Assembly (NCBI RefSeq): GCF_000247695.1
Contig: NW_004624783.1
Location: 248,919 to 312,918, forward strand
DNA from: Heterocephalus glaber
Taxonomy: Eukaryota; Chordata; Mammalia; Rodentia; Bathyergidae
DNA: 64,000 nucleotides
Direction: 5' to 3'
The notes beneath the pieces are model-generated. The model was not told the origin of the DNA. It worked only from the letters and a program-made list of their open reading frames with translations, and made no database searches. The position numbers were made by a program, and so were the translations under genes. This document shows positions 25,326 to 37,985 of this stretch, piece by piece; the stretch's first letter is position 1; each line of letters begins with the position of its first letter.

Positions 25326-27369
25326 AGCTATAAAATTAGGGAAGAGAAAGGGGCAAGAGTCTGAGGAAGGAAGGCGCTTGGTGCCGGAAGCCCAAGATGA
25401 TGGGCAGCAGCTGGGAGCCTTACTCTGGCCACCCGGGGCTCACAGTGCCTGACCGTTTGATGGGTCAGTTCCAGGAAGGGCACCTGCAGGCTGCAACACT
25501 CCACCCCAAAGCGGCCTCCCATTTGTCTGGGAGATACGTCCCCACTCGAGGGACAGTGGGGACATCATCTGTGAAAGACTAACCAAAGTTACTGCAGCTG
25601 GCTTGCTTCAGGGAACAGCACCCCGCACTCCACCCCAAGTCCCGGGCTCCCACAGGCTGGCGCTGTCCACCTATTCACGCCTCACCTCCTGGTGTCTTGA
25701 TAGGTCCCCCAACACTGTGACTCTCCTTCCCAAGCCATCCTGCAGGCACACAGGCGAGCTCTGTGGACATCCCCTCTGTCCTGTGTGTGCCAGGTACCCA
25801 GCTGCCTCACACCCGCTCACTGGTGGGCAGCGCAGAGGCAGAGGGGCTCTCTGCCCAGCTGGCCACCACCCCTGTCCTGGGTTACACTAGGTGTGCTCCG
25901 GCCCACCAGCAGCACCTGCCGCTCCTTCCATCCCCCATCACTCTTCTCTGTCTTTCTCTATCTCTCTCCACCCGCCCTCCCTCCCTTTCTCCTTTCCTCC
26001 TCCTGGCCCCATCTTTTGCTTCCTCCTTTCCTGCTCCTCTAATCTGGCTGAGAGAGGGTTAGTGCACCCTGAGTCTTCCAGGACAGGAGATGTCCCAGTG
26101 CTCCCTGGTGTGAAAGGGTGTTCCTCACAGGACAGTTTGGGGAGAAGGACTTTGCAGCTGACCTTGGAGAAGGTCGGCCCCCAGCCCTCTGCAGCCTAGT
26201 GGGAGGATATTGCTGACATGTGCGTGTGCTCCAGCGTGCCCCCTTCTCTGCCCACACCCCAAGTCCATGTGAAATGTAGGGTATGGCTGGGGTCTCCCGG
26301 AGCAGGCAGGGCCCAAGCACCTCTGAAATGGGAAGGTTTGGACACTAGAGAGGCCAGGAGCATGAACAGGCCCTTTGTCAGCATTGGCCTCACTGTAGAG
26401 GAGAGAGGTTGTGGGGAGGCTGCTCCTTCTATGAAGCAGCCTCTGTCACTTTGAGGGGAGTGGGTGAGGGGCCGTGTTTCACCTTTCAGCTTTCCTTCCC
26501 CATTTCCCTGCCCAGGGGGGAGAAGAGGAAGTGAGGTGGGGCCTGCTGCAGTCTCCTTCATGCAGGCAACATGTGGAGAGCAGGGTGGATGAGTGATGCT
26601 CTTTCTCTGGCTGTCTTCTATCGGGTGTCCACGCTCGGTGCTGCTCTGTGAGGAGGAGGGGAGCTGAGCTGTGGCTCTGATGGTCCTGTGCCTGGGCAGG
26701 GCAGATAAGGGACCCAGGGCCGTGTGGCTGGGGGGAGAGGCTGGGGCTGCCCTCTCACCCCTAGTGCTCCCATGGGGCACAGGAAGCTGTGCTGTGCAGG
26801 GCTATGGGGAGACGTTGGAGCTTCCCTCTGGGACCCGGGCCGTCTGCCCTGCTGGGTGTTTCAGAGGGCTCTGCTGGAGACAATGGTCACAGGGTCTGCA
26901 GGTCCCTCCCACCCTGATGTGGACGGTGGCGGCAGCCGTGAGTCACTGCCTGCTCTGCTTGCTGACTGATGGATGACGTGTCTTCTGTGTGTGGGGCCAC
27001 AGTGGCTTGGGCCTCGGCTCGCTCGAAGGACGACACAAGTGGTGTTGTCACTTCCCACCCCAGGCATGCACTGGCTCCTGGGGTCTAGGAGGACAGGCCT
27101 GCCTCGATGGGAAAGGGAAATGGGGTGCCACTGGGTTCCCCAAACTTCCCTCTAGTTCCGGTATCTGTTTACAAGTCCAATACCCACTGAGGGCTACACA
27201 CCTGTTAACTATTATTTCCACCTCACCACTTTGTGGTAAGGCTTTTTGTACCCTCTTGCTGTCACTTCCACTCCCAGATCCCTGTGCCACTTTCAGGATG
27301 GGAGCAGCAGGCTTGCTGCACCTTTGTCTGCTAATGGTTAACACTTAGTAAACACATAAGTATATGTCA

Positions 27370-27590
27370 GGGTCTCTTTCAAGCGATAAACATTAACTCC
27401 TTTAAGATGCCCAAAACGTGTGAAATAGTTCCTAACACTGTCTTCATTCTACAGCAGAGATTACTAAGGCTCAGAGAGGCTAAGCAACTTCCCCCAAGGC
27501 CACACAGCAAGTGCACTGCAAGATAGATCTGGGAAATGAGTCCAAGCTGTGTGGCTTCAAAGCTTGTGCATCCTGGGGCTTCTTCTATTC
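27370..27590 (-). mobile_element. MIR SINE, reverse
   Basis: gctcagagaggctaagcaac, caaggccacacagcaag and gtccaagctgtgtggcttc follow the reverse MIR. Lies in intron 1. Confidence 0.7.
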
Positions 27591-28704
27591 TCTGTGATAG
27601 GTAGAAGGAAGATGGATTCCGAGCCCACTCACAGTGCCCAGTAGCCCTCTTACATCTCTCCTACCATCTGTGGCCAGACCCTCATGAGCACCCTGGAGGA
27701 TCCCAGATGAGGAGAAAGCCAGGAGGGAGAAAAGGGGGAGCAGCTGACTGGGCTAGGTAGCAGACCCAGGGGACACCTTGGAAGACTCTTCTGGGCCAGA
27801 GGAGCCATGCATGTTTCCTGACAGGTGGCCCAAGATTGCAAACTTTGAGTGCTGGCTAGCAGGGGTGAGGATGGGGGCAGAAGAGCCTAGAGCATCCTTG
27901 GGGGATTGCTGCCCTGGAGAGACTGTGTGAGGCCCTCTCGGAGGTCCTCAGAGGTGGGTAAAGGGAAGTCAAGGCCCATGGGCTCCAGGTTCTAACTCTC
28001 CCTGCTTTTCTGGGGAGTGGCTATGTCCAGTTAGGTAGGATGTGGACTTCAGTAGGGGGAACAAGAGAGGGAAACAGTCAGAGTCAAGTTCCAGAGGAGG
28101 TGCCATGCTAAGGGTGCCCAGCTCCCCTGTGCCACTGGGCCAGGGCACACCTTTGCCCTGCTTCTGTGGTTGCTCAAGCACTCTGGTGAAAATGCAGAGA
28201 GCTGGGCTGGGCTGGGCTGATACCTTGTCTTGCCCTTGGGCTTTTTCAGTCCTCTGCAGCTGTGCTGGAGGAACTGGCCCACCTAGAGAGGGGAGGGGAG
28301 CTCCCTGAGTGCATGGATGTGCATGCATGTGCAGGTGTGTGTTTATCCTGCCTGCATCGGTGTCCGTATCCTCATGGATCTGCATACCTCGGTGTGTCTG
28401 ATGCCGCTGCAGACTGTGTGTGGGCACTGGCTTGCACACATCCAGACTGGTGAACGCATCTGAACAGCCACAGGCTGTGTGCCTGCCTCTGCATGTGCCT
28501 TTGTTCTGTGCCTGTGTGTCTGCTGTCTGTGGAGGAGTGTGTGTATGGAGGTGTCCTGGGGTCCCTGAAAGAATTGCCACCTGTGCGACACGTCCTGGAA
28601 GTTTGTATTGATACTTTCAAAAGAAGCCCTGGGGATAAATATTTCTTTGTCTCCATGTGGTTGTGATGCCTTGATGCTCATTTCTTTGGACCTGTTTCTT
28701 CCTG

Positions 28705-28705
<1 letters not shown>

Positions 28706-28735
<30 letters not shown>
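28706..28735. repeat. (GA)n microsatellite
   Basis: About 14 ga units in intron 1. Confidence 0.9.
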
Positions 28736-28738
<3 letters not shown>

Positions 28739-30934
28739 AAGCAGCTGGAACCTGCCCTGCCACCATGGCCCATCTGCTGGTGCCTGCCAGCTCCAGCTCG
28801 GCACCAGTCCTCATTTCTAATGAAGCATAGACAGCACCTTTATAAGCCTACCTCTCCATGATGTTGCCTGGAGTGCATGAACCAGCACTGGCACTGGCCG
28901 CTCTGTGGGAGGTCTTTTTCCCTGGATGTCTTTTGCAAGCTTCACAAGGACTCCAGTGACCAGCAGGTTGAACACTGGGCTCAGAGCTCAGGGCTTGGGG
29001 AGGGGGTAGTGATGGGGTGGTCTTGCTGCATCTCAGGGGTGTCCTGAGGATCAGGAGCTGTGTTGTCATGTCTTTGGCCTGAGGTGGTCCAAGATGTGGG
29101 AAGGTGACCCTGAGCCCTGATCTCAGAGGTCTTTTGCCTCGAAGTAGCTTCTCTTTCCTCTCAGCTGTCAAGGGAGATGGCCTCTAGCCCAAGTGAAGGC
29201 CCTGAGACCTGGCACTCTTTCATCCCAGCCAGGCAGATTGGGAGGCCATCTCTCTGCAGCCAGGGCCTTGGTCTCCCCAGGACTCCTGGAGGTGACTGAA
29301 CCCTTTGCAGACCATCCATGCAATGCCAGAGGCAATCTGTGGCCACCAGGGGGTGGAGGGCCCTGGGAGGGAGCAGAGACAGAAATCTGAGTGCCAGGCA
29401 TAGCCCAAGCCTCCTCTCCTGGAGCAGTTCCCTCTGGCCTACAGTAAGGGGTTGGTCCTGCATCACTGCTGCCCTGGCATTCTGAGCCTCTCCAAGATCA
29501 GGAAGGGTCTCCAGGTGAGCAGGGCTGGTGGAGAAGAAGGGCTCCCTTTTGGGACGATATCCAGCAGCCATTTTTTTCTCCTTTTCGAGCTTGCTTCACA
29601 CCAGCTGGAGCTCAGGGAAGCTATGGGGGAGGCCAGAAGAGGTTAAGGCCAGGCAGAGAGCCAGGACAGGGCACGTAGGTGACAGCAGCTCTGTGCACTG
29701 GGTGCCTGTGTGAAGCTTAAAGGTTGGGACGCCCAGGGGAGAGCTTGTTCCAGCCCTCACCACCTCCTGAACCAGGCATGCATGCATCAGTGGTGCCCTG
29801 ACTTGGGGTCCAAACTTTTTAAAAGCAATTAGTAATAATAATAATTTAAAACTAACCCTGTAATTTTGTATGTTCTATTGTATAACTGTGCCAGTACCAG
29901 TTTAGCAATGCCCACCTGGTGGCTGCTGTGCTATCCCTTTCCCTGTCACTGATGCTGTTCTAAATGCTGTTGTGATGAACAGCTTTGCACATGCTTCTTT
30001 TTGTCTGAATGCAAGTGCTTCCCAGCTAGGGAGTCACCTCACTGCTCACCATGGGCTGCAAGGTGTTTGTATTCAGGATCAGTTTCAGGAGCAGAGTGCA
30101 CTCTTCTGCTGAGGAGCTGGGCTCCTGGGTCACCTCTTTCAACTCTCTGCAACCTGTCTGGTCCCTTCTAGGGCCTGGTCTTGTGTGCCTGTCTCTGGGA
30201 ACCTCTGCTGCTCTCAGGCTTGAGCACATAGTCCCTGTTTTCTATCACTTTATCCTGAGAGCAAAGTGGGATGAAGTAGGACAAAAGAAGTGTGCATCTG
30301 TTAGGGTGATTGGGACCAAGAGACACTTTAAGAGGGAGTGAGCTGGATGGAAGTTCATGTCTCGCTCATGAAGATCTAGAGTGAGGTGGGGCACTCAGGC
30401 CAGAGAGGTGTGTCTGTGCCACAAGACCACTCAGTGACACTGGCTCCTTTCGGAGTGGTGCTCCCCACCCTCTCAGCTGGTGTCTTTGTTTACATTGGCA
30501 AAGCTGGCTGCAGCCGTTTAGGGAAGGATGGCCAGCATGCCATGCCTGTGTAGACCATGGCTGTATTTGAGGCTCACATAGCTGCCAGCCAGTATGATCA
30601 CATGCTCACACCTGAGCATAGGGAGAGCAGGAAATATCATTTCTAGGTGGGCATGCATGTACCAGCCACAACATCCCTGTGAAGGAAGGGGAGAATGCCA
30701 AGATTTGGGGTGACAGCTTGTCTGCATTCAGGGACAAAGCCCTTGCCAACCATTGCAGTAGCTGATGGGCTGAGCCATTGTGGTCACTGTGTCCTCACAG
30801 CCTGGGGCAGACTGGGGACTCAGCAATCTGTGGGACAGGAGGGTAAAGATAGATGGGCCTGGGCATGGAGGAGATTCGTCCTTGGAGGCTGGGAGCTAAT
30901 GACTCACAGGATCTTGCTTTTGTTTCCTCTATAG

Positions 30935-31054
30935 CCTGTGGACACCTTGGGGCTACCGGGCACTGCCAGGACAGGAGGCCAGCTGTGCTGGCTGAGAAGC
31001 ACCATGGCTGGCACCCTGCAGGTCCCCCTGGCTGCTGTCCTCCTGCTGCCTGTG
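30935..31054 (+). CDS. ADCYAP1R1: PAC1 exon 2: start codon and signal peptide (coding 31004-31054)
   Basis: The acceptor is ctctatag|cctgtgg and the donor gtg|gtaagg. The ATG at 31004 lies in a good context (gcaccATGG) and is the first ATG of the spliced leader. The exon encodes residues 1-17, MAGTLQVPLAAVLLLPV, a hydrophobic signal peptide that continues for three residues into exon 3. Its length matches the human receptor (MAGVVHVSLAALLLLPM) with several conservative changes. It ends in phase 0. The first 69 nt of the exon are 5' UTR. Confidence 0.93.
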
Positions 31055-31330
31055 GTAAGGGCCCAGGACCCTCCCCTCTACAACTCTTCTGGAGCCCAGC
31101 CTCATCTAGCCACCATCCCGGAGAACTAGTGCTTTCAACCAAGCCATTCAGGGGCTGGTAGCTCTGTCAACAGCCCCATGGGACCAGCCAGTGCCTTCTT
31201 GTGAAATAGAGATGCCCCCTTTCCTCTTGATTGATTGGACAGCAAATTATAATACAGTTCCCTCCCTCCTTCCCTCTTTCCCTCTCTCTTTTCCTCCTTC
31301 CCTCTTTCCTTGTCTTTCTCTTCTTTTTCT

Positions 31331-31474
31331 TTCAGATTAAACCCAGGGCCTTCCCACTGTGCTACATCCCCAGCCCTTTTAACATTTTTATTTTATTTTT
31401 ATATTGATATAGGGTCCTGCTAAGTTGAGATCCAGAGGGCTGGGATTACAGGCATGCTCCACCAAAGCTGGCTC
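31331..31474 (-). mobile_element. B4-like SINE, reverse, internally deleted
   Basis: The reversed ID part (aaacccagggccttcccac...catccccagccc) is joined by an AT-rich linker to a short reversed B1 part (gctgggattacaggcatg). It follows a long pyrimidine tract in intron 2. Confidence 0.75.
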
Positions 31475-32014
31475 ACAGCTTTCAAATCTATTGCAGTGGT
31501 GTCATGTGTGGCAACTTGTAGAGTTGTACAGTATATAACCTGCTCAGCTTTGTGCAGAGACTTTGGTTAGGGCAATCTTCTAGTCCTCTCAGTCTGTGAG
31601 TCCCTGTCAGATTTGAGCTCAGAACTTTACCCACTTCTCATATCTCCCCCGAGCAAGGGCGAGAATAGAGAGCAGGAAGAAGAGGATTCCAGGATTGGCC
31701 CCACCACTCCCTCTGGAAGTTTGGACTGGCAATGAGTGAGGCTGTCTTCAGAATCCTGAGTGTCAGTTCTGCCTCTGTCCCACCTACCTGTGTGACAGAT
31801 GAGTCTATCCCCCTTCGGGGAGCTGCCTGCAAAGCTGTGAGCAGCTCGGATTGGATGGATCCTGAACATGGCCCATGACAGCTCATATGCCTTGTGACTG
31901 TCGCGTACTCACTGATGGTCCCCTAGTGAACCATCCCTGCTCTGGGGATTTGAGTTAAAGTGACAGCATTCATAGGCAGCTGTCATGATAGTAATGCACT
32001 GCTATGAAGTCACT

Positions 32015-32115
32015 TGGTCTTGAGCTAGAATCTGTGTCTGCCACTAACTGGCTGTGTGACTTTGGGCTGCAGTTTCTTCTTTGAGCCTCAGTTTCCCCTT
32101 CTGTAAATTAGAGTG
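32015..32115 (+). mobile_element. MIR SINE fragment
   Basis: gtctgccactaactggctgt, gtgactttgggc and gagcctcagtttccccttct are near-consensus MIR. Confidence 0.7.
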
Positions 32116-32249
32116 GCCTCACTGAAGGCCAGCTCTGCTCCTTCACCTGCTGCAGCTGGGGGTGCACCTCATTCCTAGCTGAGCCCCCAGACGGGAGAGA
32201 CAACGATCTTCACAGCCCCTCCCCTCCCCATTGCTTGCTTGCTCCTGTA

Positions 32250-32480
32250 GACGCCTGGGTTCAGAGCTGGCTGTACAGTCTGCTGAGCCAGGTGACTTTC
32301 AGCAAGTTACTTAAAGTCTGTACCTGTTTCCATGTCTGTAAAATGGAAAATGATAATGAATAGCATCCATAGTACTCTTGAGAAATATACATACATAAAA
32401 ACATTTGCGTGTATGACATTCAGAATAATGCCTACATCTAGCAAAGTGCTATATGTGTTTGCTGATATTATTATAAGTTA
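32250..32480 (+). mobile_element. MIR SINE
   Basis: gcctgggttcagagctggct, cagcaagttacttaaagtct, gtctgtaaaatggaaaatg and the 3' part gcaaagtgctatatg. Confidence 0.65.
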
Positions 32481-32724
32481 TCGAAACTGAGGCCTGGGGA
32501 GAGAGTGGAACTTTCCAAGGGTATTCACTGAGTTGATGACGGATGAGAGTCCTCATGTTATCTATGATGCCAAGCTGCGAGCTGGCCCTGGAATCTCCCT
32601 GTCACTCTCCTCTTCTTCTTTCTGTCCCAAGCTCCTTCCCCCTATCACGGTAGAGTTTAGGCAGGAGGGCCTCTAGTGGATCTCCCGGCCTCCTCCCACC
32701 ATCCATCCCATATATCCCTTGCAG

Positions 32725-32830
32725 GTTGCTGCCATGCACTCTGACTGCATCTTCAAGAAGGAGCAAGCCTTGTGCCTGAAGAAGATCCAGAGTGCCTACG
32801 ACCTTCTGGGCTTGAACGATTCCTCTCTGG
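32725..32830 (+). CDS. ADCYAP1R1: PAC1 exon 3: start of the hormone-binding domain
   Basis: The acceptor is cccttgcag|gttgctgcc and the donor ctgg|gtgagt. The exon is 106 nt, entering in phase 0 and leaving in phase 1. It encodes residues 18-52 plus one base: [15 protein letters not shown], then the [14 protein letters not shown] helix and LNDSSL. Cys25 and Cys34 are present, and N48-D-S is a glycosylation sequon. Signal-peptide cleavage is expected near A20. Lys36/37 and the AYDLLG stretch differ from human (EKIQRANELMG), in line with the faster evolution of the ectodomain. Confidence 0.93.
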
Positions 32831-34383
32831 GTGAGTGGAGTGGCAGGGAAAGCACAGTTTCCCCAGCACTTTCAGGTCAATCTTTAGAAGCAGTTTCCTC
32901 ACCTCCAGTTCACCTTGCAGAGAGTGATGGAGGGCACATGTCTCTGGGGCTTCTGCAAACCCTTGAGGGTGCTATCCTGCATCCTCTCTGGGTAGTGACA
33001 GTGGGATTGCCCTGCTTGGGACCAGTTTGCCCTGGTGGCTCAGTGCTGTTCTTTGGCCACCTTCTCTCCGGTGGGGTCCTGGATAGAGCTGGTGCCTGGC
33101 CTGGCCAGTGGCTGTTAGAGAACTTGCTAACAGGTTACCAGGGCCCAGTGGCAGCAGGGAGCCAGCTGTTGCCCATGGCTGAGTGGTGGAGCCCCTGGCC
33201 TGCCCAGTGCAGAGCTGTGGGCTCATTTCCTCTCTTCTCCACTCATCCTATCAGCCAAGGGGAAAGGCAGCAGGCGCCTCCATCACAAAGACTGTCCGTG
33301 TGGGGCTTCCCCTGGGAGCAGTGAGCATTTGGGGAGGGACACCATGGCCTGTGCTGGATGGGGACACACAGTGCAGAACATTTAGCATCCTTTGCTTCTC
33401 CTCTCAAATGCTCATAACACCCCAGATCCCAAAGATAAACAAGAACTGTCTCCCAACATTCCACAGGTTCCAAGGGAGTGGCTCAGCTCTGGTGAGACCT
33501 TGTGGTCCTAGGTAACCTTTCTCCCAACTCCTTGCTATGGGACTGGGTCCCCAAGGCACACAGAAGCCATGGTGCCCTCTGCTTCCAGCCTGAGGGGCAG
33601 TTGGGGCTAGAAGTGGCATCCTGGAGGCCACCCTCTCCTGGCTCTCACCTCCTTGCTGAAGGGCTGGCTCTGTGTCCCTGAGGGTGGGGCTGCTGCTCAG
33701 GCCAGAGGGATGCACTTCTCCCTCTGCACCTGCCCAGCTCTTCTGAGCACCATCTGCTTGAAGACTTTATTAATCTGTCCAGTTAAATGCAGTGGTCCCG
33801 CTGGACTGAGCTCAGCAGCCAGCTGCTTCTGGGTGAAGACGGGGAAGAAAACAGTTCTGGCTATGCCAGCCTTTCCTGCTGGCTGTGCACTTGCTAAGGT
33901 GGAAAGTGAACTCCAGGCCCCACCAACTAGGGAAACCGAGGCAGAGGCCCAGGTGGTGCATAGCCCTAGGAAACCCAGAGTATCTGAGGACTCTCTGGTC
34001 CAAGTCACTTGTTTGGGAAGCAAGGTGTCGAGGTCAGTGCCTGTTAGACCGTCTGAGGGTTCTGGTCCCCAGGTGTCTTGTCTCATGTCCCAGGGTGCAA
34101 CAAAGAGGCATCCAGGAGGGAAACGAGAGGTGGGGTAGGATCGGGCAGGAACCTCAGGTGGGCTGTGTGCGGTTCGGCCCCCTAATTCCAAATATTGAGC
34201 CCCAGTTGAGGACAGAGCAGGCTTGCCCACAGGGATGGCCTGGCTGAAGTGAGAGCTGGATGTGAGGATGGACACCGTCCTTGGAGGGCAGGCCAGTGCT
34301 GGGAGGGAGGCTTACCCAGGTGTGCTCTGGGAGGAGGATGGGGAAGACCTAGTGGAGAAGGTGGCCTGGAGACCCACTCCTTG

Positions 34384-34563
34384 AGCCTGGCATGGTGGTA
34401 CACACTATAACCTCAATACTCTGGAAGCCTGCAACAGGAAGATCTCAAGCTCAGCATGGCCACCTTAGTGAATCAGTGAAACCATGTCTCAAAAAATAAA
34501 AAGGTCTGGGGAAGTACTCAGTGCAGAGGCCCTGGCTTCATTTCCCAGGACTGCGTAAAAAAA
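34384..34563 (+). mobile_element. B4-like SINE
   Basis: It starts agcctggcatggtgg and has a B1-like body, an A-rich linker (ctcaaaaaataaaaagg) and an ID-like part ending in an A-run. Diverged; lies in intron 3. Confidence 0.75.
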
Positions 34564-35285
34564 ATTAACTGGCTCCCAGGCTCTTGGGCTTGGGTACACA
34601 TCAGACCTGCCAGGGCAGCTTGTGGAGCATGCTCAGGCCACAGTCCAAGCTGACTGTTTGTCACAGGCACTGTAACATTGAAAAGCTCCACAGGGTTCTA
34701 GTGAGAAGCAGAAGGTGAAGATCCCTATGCTGGGCCCAAGGGACAGGCAGGGGTGTGGTGCAGGTGACTGGAGGGATGGATGGGAGGACACTCCAGGCCA
34801 AGAAATACACAGGAACAAGAGGCCAGGAGGCAGGAGTCTGATCTCTGGAGCACAGAGGAACCCCGTCTGAAGGCCTGGGAGGCCATGAGTGGGTAGGGGA
34901 AGCTGGGCAGGAGCAGGATCTGTGCGTTTCCTGCTGGCCACGCGTCACTCCTAAACCCTGAACCTTGGTGGTGGACCCAAAGCTTGTGGAAGGAACTCAC
35001 TCATCCACTGCTCATTCATTCATTCATTCCTTCACCCACCCATCCCCTCCTCCATTCATGTCTGCCCTTATCCCCTCACTCTCTCCTTCTGTCTGTGTGC
35101 TGGACTCCAGAGTGTCTCCTCTGGCTGGCTGGTTGGCAGAGGGCAAGGCGAGGGCAGGGCATGCAGAGCCACCTGTGCTCACTCTGGGACCTATTTGCAG
35201 TGGGGAGGGGTGGCGCCCAGGCTGGGGGATGAAGTGGGAGAGAGAGCAAGAGCTTTCAGTAGGCAGGGTGAGTGCAGGTAGTTAG

Positions 35286-35299
35286 CCAGCAGGGGGCAC
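35286..35299 (+). promoter_or_regulatory. CTCF-like motif in intron 3
   Basis: ccagcagggggcac matches the CTCF core pattern CCASYAGRKGGCRS at every position. Binding is inferred only. Confidence 0.4.
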
Positions 35300-35639
35300 T
35301 GCTGGGAGGAAGCATTCGGGTTGGCCCTGGAGGAGTGCAGAACAAAGGATTCTCAGGAACTGAAGGGAGAGCTCTCCTCTATCCTTCCAGATGGGAGAAG
35401 AGCCTTTGCCCTCCTGAGTCTGTCTGAGGAGAAGGTCTCATCTCTCTACTCTACCCTCCTGGAGTCAGAAGGTACGTTTCCATAAGACAGGGCTGAGAGT
35501 GAATTAAGCAGAAGCAAAGAGCCGAGCCGTCATTAGGTAGGAGAGGAGACTGAGGACCCAGCTGGACACCAAGTCTGTGGCTCTTCCCTGCTCTGGGCCG
35601 TAAGATCTCTTTTAAAGGGGTGGAGGTTTGGAATAGACC

Positions 35640-35860
35640 CTGGTCAGTACTTATATAGACTCCCTTGTGCCAGGCACTGTGCTGGTGCTCTACTCAACCA
35701 CTATAACCCAGGGGCACTGGGTCTGTTACCATCCTTATTTTGTAGATGAGGAAACTGAGGCACAACAAGGTTATGTACCTTGCTTAAGGACACAGTGCAT
35801 TAAGAGGCAGAGGAGAAATTTGAACTCAGCCTGAGCTCCAACCACTGGAATACACTGCCT
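35640..35860 (-). mobile_element. MIR SINE, reverse, well preserved
   Basis: ccttgtgccaggcactgtgc, tgtagatgaggaaactgagg, tatgtaccttgcttaaggac and atttgaactcagcc: almost full-length reverse MIR. Confidence 0.75.
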
Positions 35861-36954
35861 TAAAGGAACAAGGTGCTCTGAGTCCCTGCAACCCACCCCC
35901 ACCCCCACTGCTGTCACTAGCAGTGGGGCCTTTGGAGAGCACTTTACACCTTCATTTTCTAGCCTGCAAAATGGAGGACAAATACACTATGAGATCATTG
36001 CATTAAGTGATTCAATCTGTGGTTTGTGCAAAGGACAGTGAGTGGGGTTTACTAAGTACTCTGCAGCGACTGCAGTTGTTGCCCAGGGTCGTCTCACAGA
36101 GCCAACTCTCTCCAGGGCTGTATGTCTTCAACTAGATCTGAGTTCTTCTGGGGAGTGTAGACCTTGCTAGGCCAAGGGTCAGTCCCTGTGGACCTGTATG
36201 GAAAGGCCTTCTGGAAGAGCAGGTGAGGGCCAGGAGAGCAGATCTGGGCTCCAGAGGGCAGATGAGGGCCCAGGAAGGAGGCAGAGCAAGTCAGGGTGTG
36301 GATGGCCTGAAAGTGAGGTGCAGGTGCATCTGCACTGTTCCAGAGTCCCGTTCTACGCACTGCTCGGCACTGCAGCTCAGGAGGAGCGAGGAGATGCCCT
36401 TCCCTCGGCTGTCCTCATCACTGGAGGGAAAGGTCAGACAGTGACAGCGGAGGATGTGGAAAGGAGGCTGGGGAGAAGAGCCAGAGAGGAGGGCCTTGAG
36501 TGTGTGCCCAGAGGCCCGAGCTGACCTCTTAACTGAGCAGAGGCTGAGGGGTGTTTGTTTTGTAAGGGCTCAGATAGCAGGTCTGTCTCACATGGCTTTG
36601 CCCATGACCTGCTGAAGTTTCTTTACTCCCAGGAACTCAGATCAAGTAGGAGACAGACAGGCAGCCGTGGAGACCCTCAGCACTGACCTGATGGGGAGGG
36701 AGGGGGCAGGGCAGGGAAGGCCATGGGCTTATGGTCTGCAGGCTCCTCTTGCAGGCTGAGGTGGGAGGACCCTCCTCACCTGTAGGAGGTACTTTTTCAG
36801 GGCTCGGGTGGTAGGACATTATTATCCCACTCTCAGCTGTTATGGGAGGCCTGAATTTCCCCTTGCACCCCACTTGAGCCTCAGTTGGGCCTCTTGGCTA
36901 CAGATTAAACCCACTTGTGAAGTGCAGGCAGTGACCCAGCTCATTGCACTGAAG

Positions 36955-37095
36955 CCCGTGGAAACATTGCAAGATGCCCGTGTCTAGGCCCCCTTCCCAG
37001 CCTAAGGTCTCCAGTATCTGGGTGGGGCTCCAAGCAGGTCTATGTTAAAAGCCTATAGATGATTCTAAAGTGCATCCCGGTTTCAGAACCTCTGG
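36955..37095. mobile_element. MER5-like relic (diverged)
   Basis: The segment gtgtctaggcccccttccc...tgggtggggctccaagcagg...cctatagatgattctaaagtgc resembles the middle of MER5A. Boundaries are uncertain. Confidence 0.45.
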
Positions 37096-37445
37096 TGTGG
37101 CAGAGAACATCACCTGCTAGGGCCCCACAAGATCTCAGGACTGAGAGCAGCCCCCATAGCACAGGTAAGCCAGGCTGGGAACCTCACTCCTGGCCACCAT
37201 CAAACCTAGGAGCAACAGAGATTGACCGGTGCTTTATGACCTTAACCTGTGCTCAGAGTGAGCTGGGAAAGGCCAGCCCTGCTGCCACATTTCTCTCCCC
37301 TCCCCTGCCAGTGCTGTCCCTGAACACACACCTGCACAGGTGCTGGCCATAGGGCAGCAATGTCCCTGAAATACACTTGAACATGAACAAAGGAAGCCCT
37401 CAACAGTTTATTCCATGGCTTATAGGTATGAACTCACAGCAGTGC

Positions 37446-37450
<5 letters not shown>

Positions 37451-37482
<32 letters not shown>
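37451..37482. repeat. (CA)n microsatellite
   Basis: About 16 ca units in intron 3. Confidence 0.9.
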
Positions 37483-37485
<3 letters not shown>

Positions 37486-37488
37486 ATT

Positions 37489-37985
37489 CCTTACTTAATG
37501 ATAGAAATGTCTTCTGAGAACTGTGTCCCTGGACATTTCCTTGTATGAACTTGAGAACGCACTTACACAAACTAGATGATCGATCACTGGATGCGGCCTC
37601 CTGATGCAATCAAGAACACTGTAAACTCAAGATGTAGGAGGCTGCACACATGGCAGTCTCTGGTAAAGTATACCTTTTATGTATAAGGAGAAGAAAGGTC
37701 TAGAATAATGATAAAAAGTGCAGTAAACACCTAAACTAGTAACACAGTGGTTTATTTTCATGTTCAGTGTTCTGTATGTAGTTGTGCACTCTACGCTTTT
37801 ACACTACTAGCAGCACAGTAGGTTTGTTTAAGGCAGCATCACCACAAACGTGAGTGAGTTTCGCAACACATTGTAGTGGCTATGGCATCTCTGGGTGACA
37901 GGAGTTTTTCAGCCCATTATAATCTCATGGAACCACCATGGGGTATGTAGTTGGTCCTGGACAGAAACATCATTCTGTAGTACAT
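37489..37985. mobile_element. Old interspersed repeat, family not assigned
   Basis: Segments such as gatagaaatgtcttctgaga, gcacttacacaaactagatg, caacacattgtagtggctat, agtttttcagcccattataa and gtccatcgttgacc-like tcctggacagaaaca are collinear with a repeat I remember from other mammals. I cannot name its family. Confidence 0.4.

Larger units (their letters stand above)
22576..30934 (+). other. ADCYAP1R1: ADCYAP1R1 intron 1
   Basis: This intron separates the CpG-island leader exon from the start-codon exon. It holds (GGT)n at 23273-23300, (TG)n at 24014-24033, an hAT-Charlie relic at about 25045-25325, a MIR near 27370-27600 and (GA)n near 28706-28735. I found no further exon. Alternative 5' leader exons are possible in this gene but cannot be recognised without transcripts. 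Confidence 0.6.
31055..32724 (+). other. ADCYAP1R1: ADCYAP1R1 intron 2
   Basis: A 1.67-kb intron with a pyrimidine tract of about 75 nt ending in cag at 31335. A reverse-oriented B4-like SINE follows at about 31331-31474. Two MIR copies lie near 32015-32115 and 32250-32480. No coding exon is seen. Confidence 0.8.
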
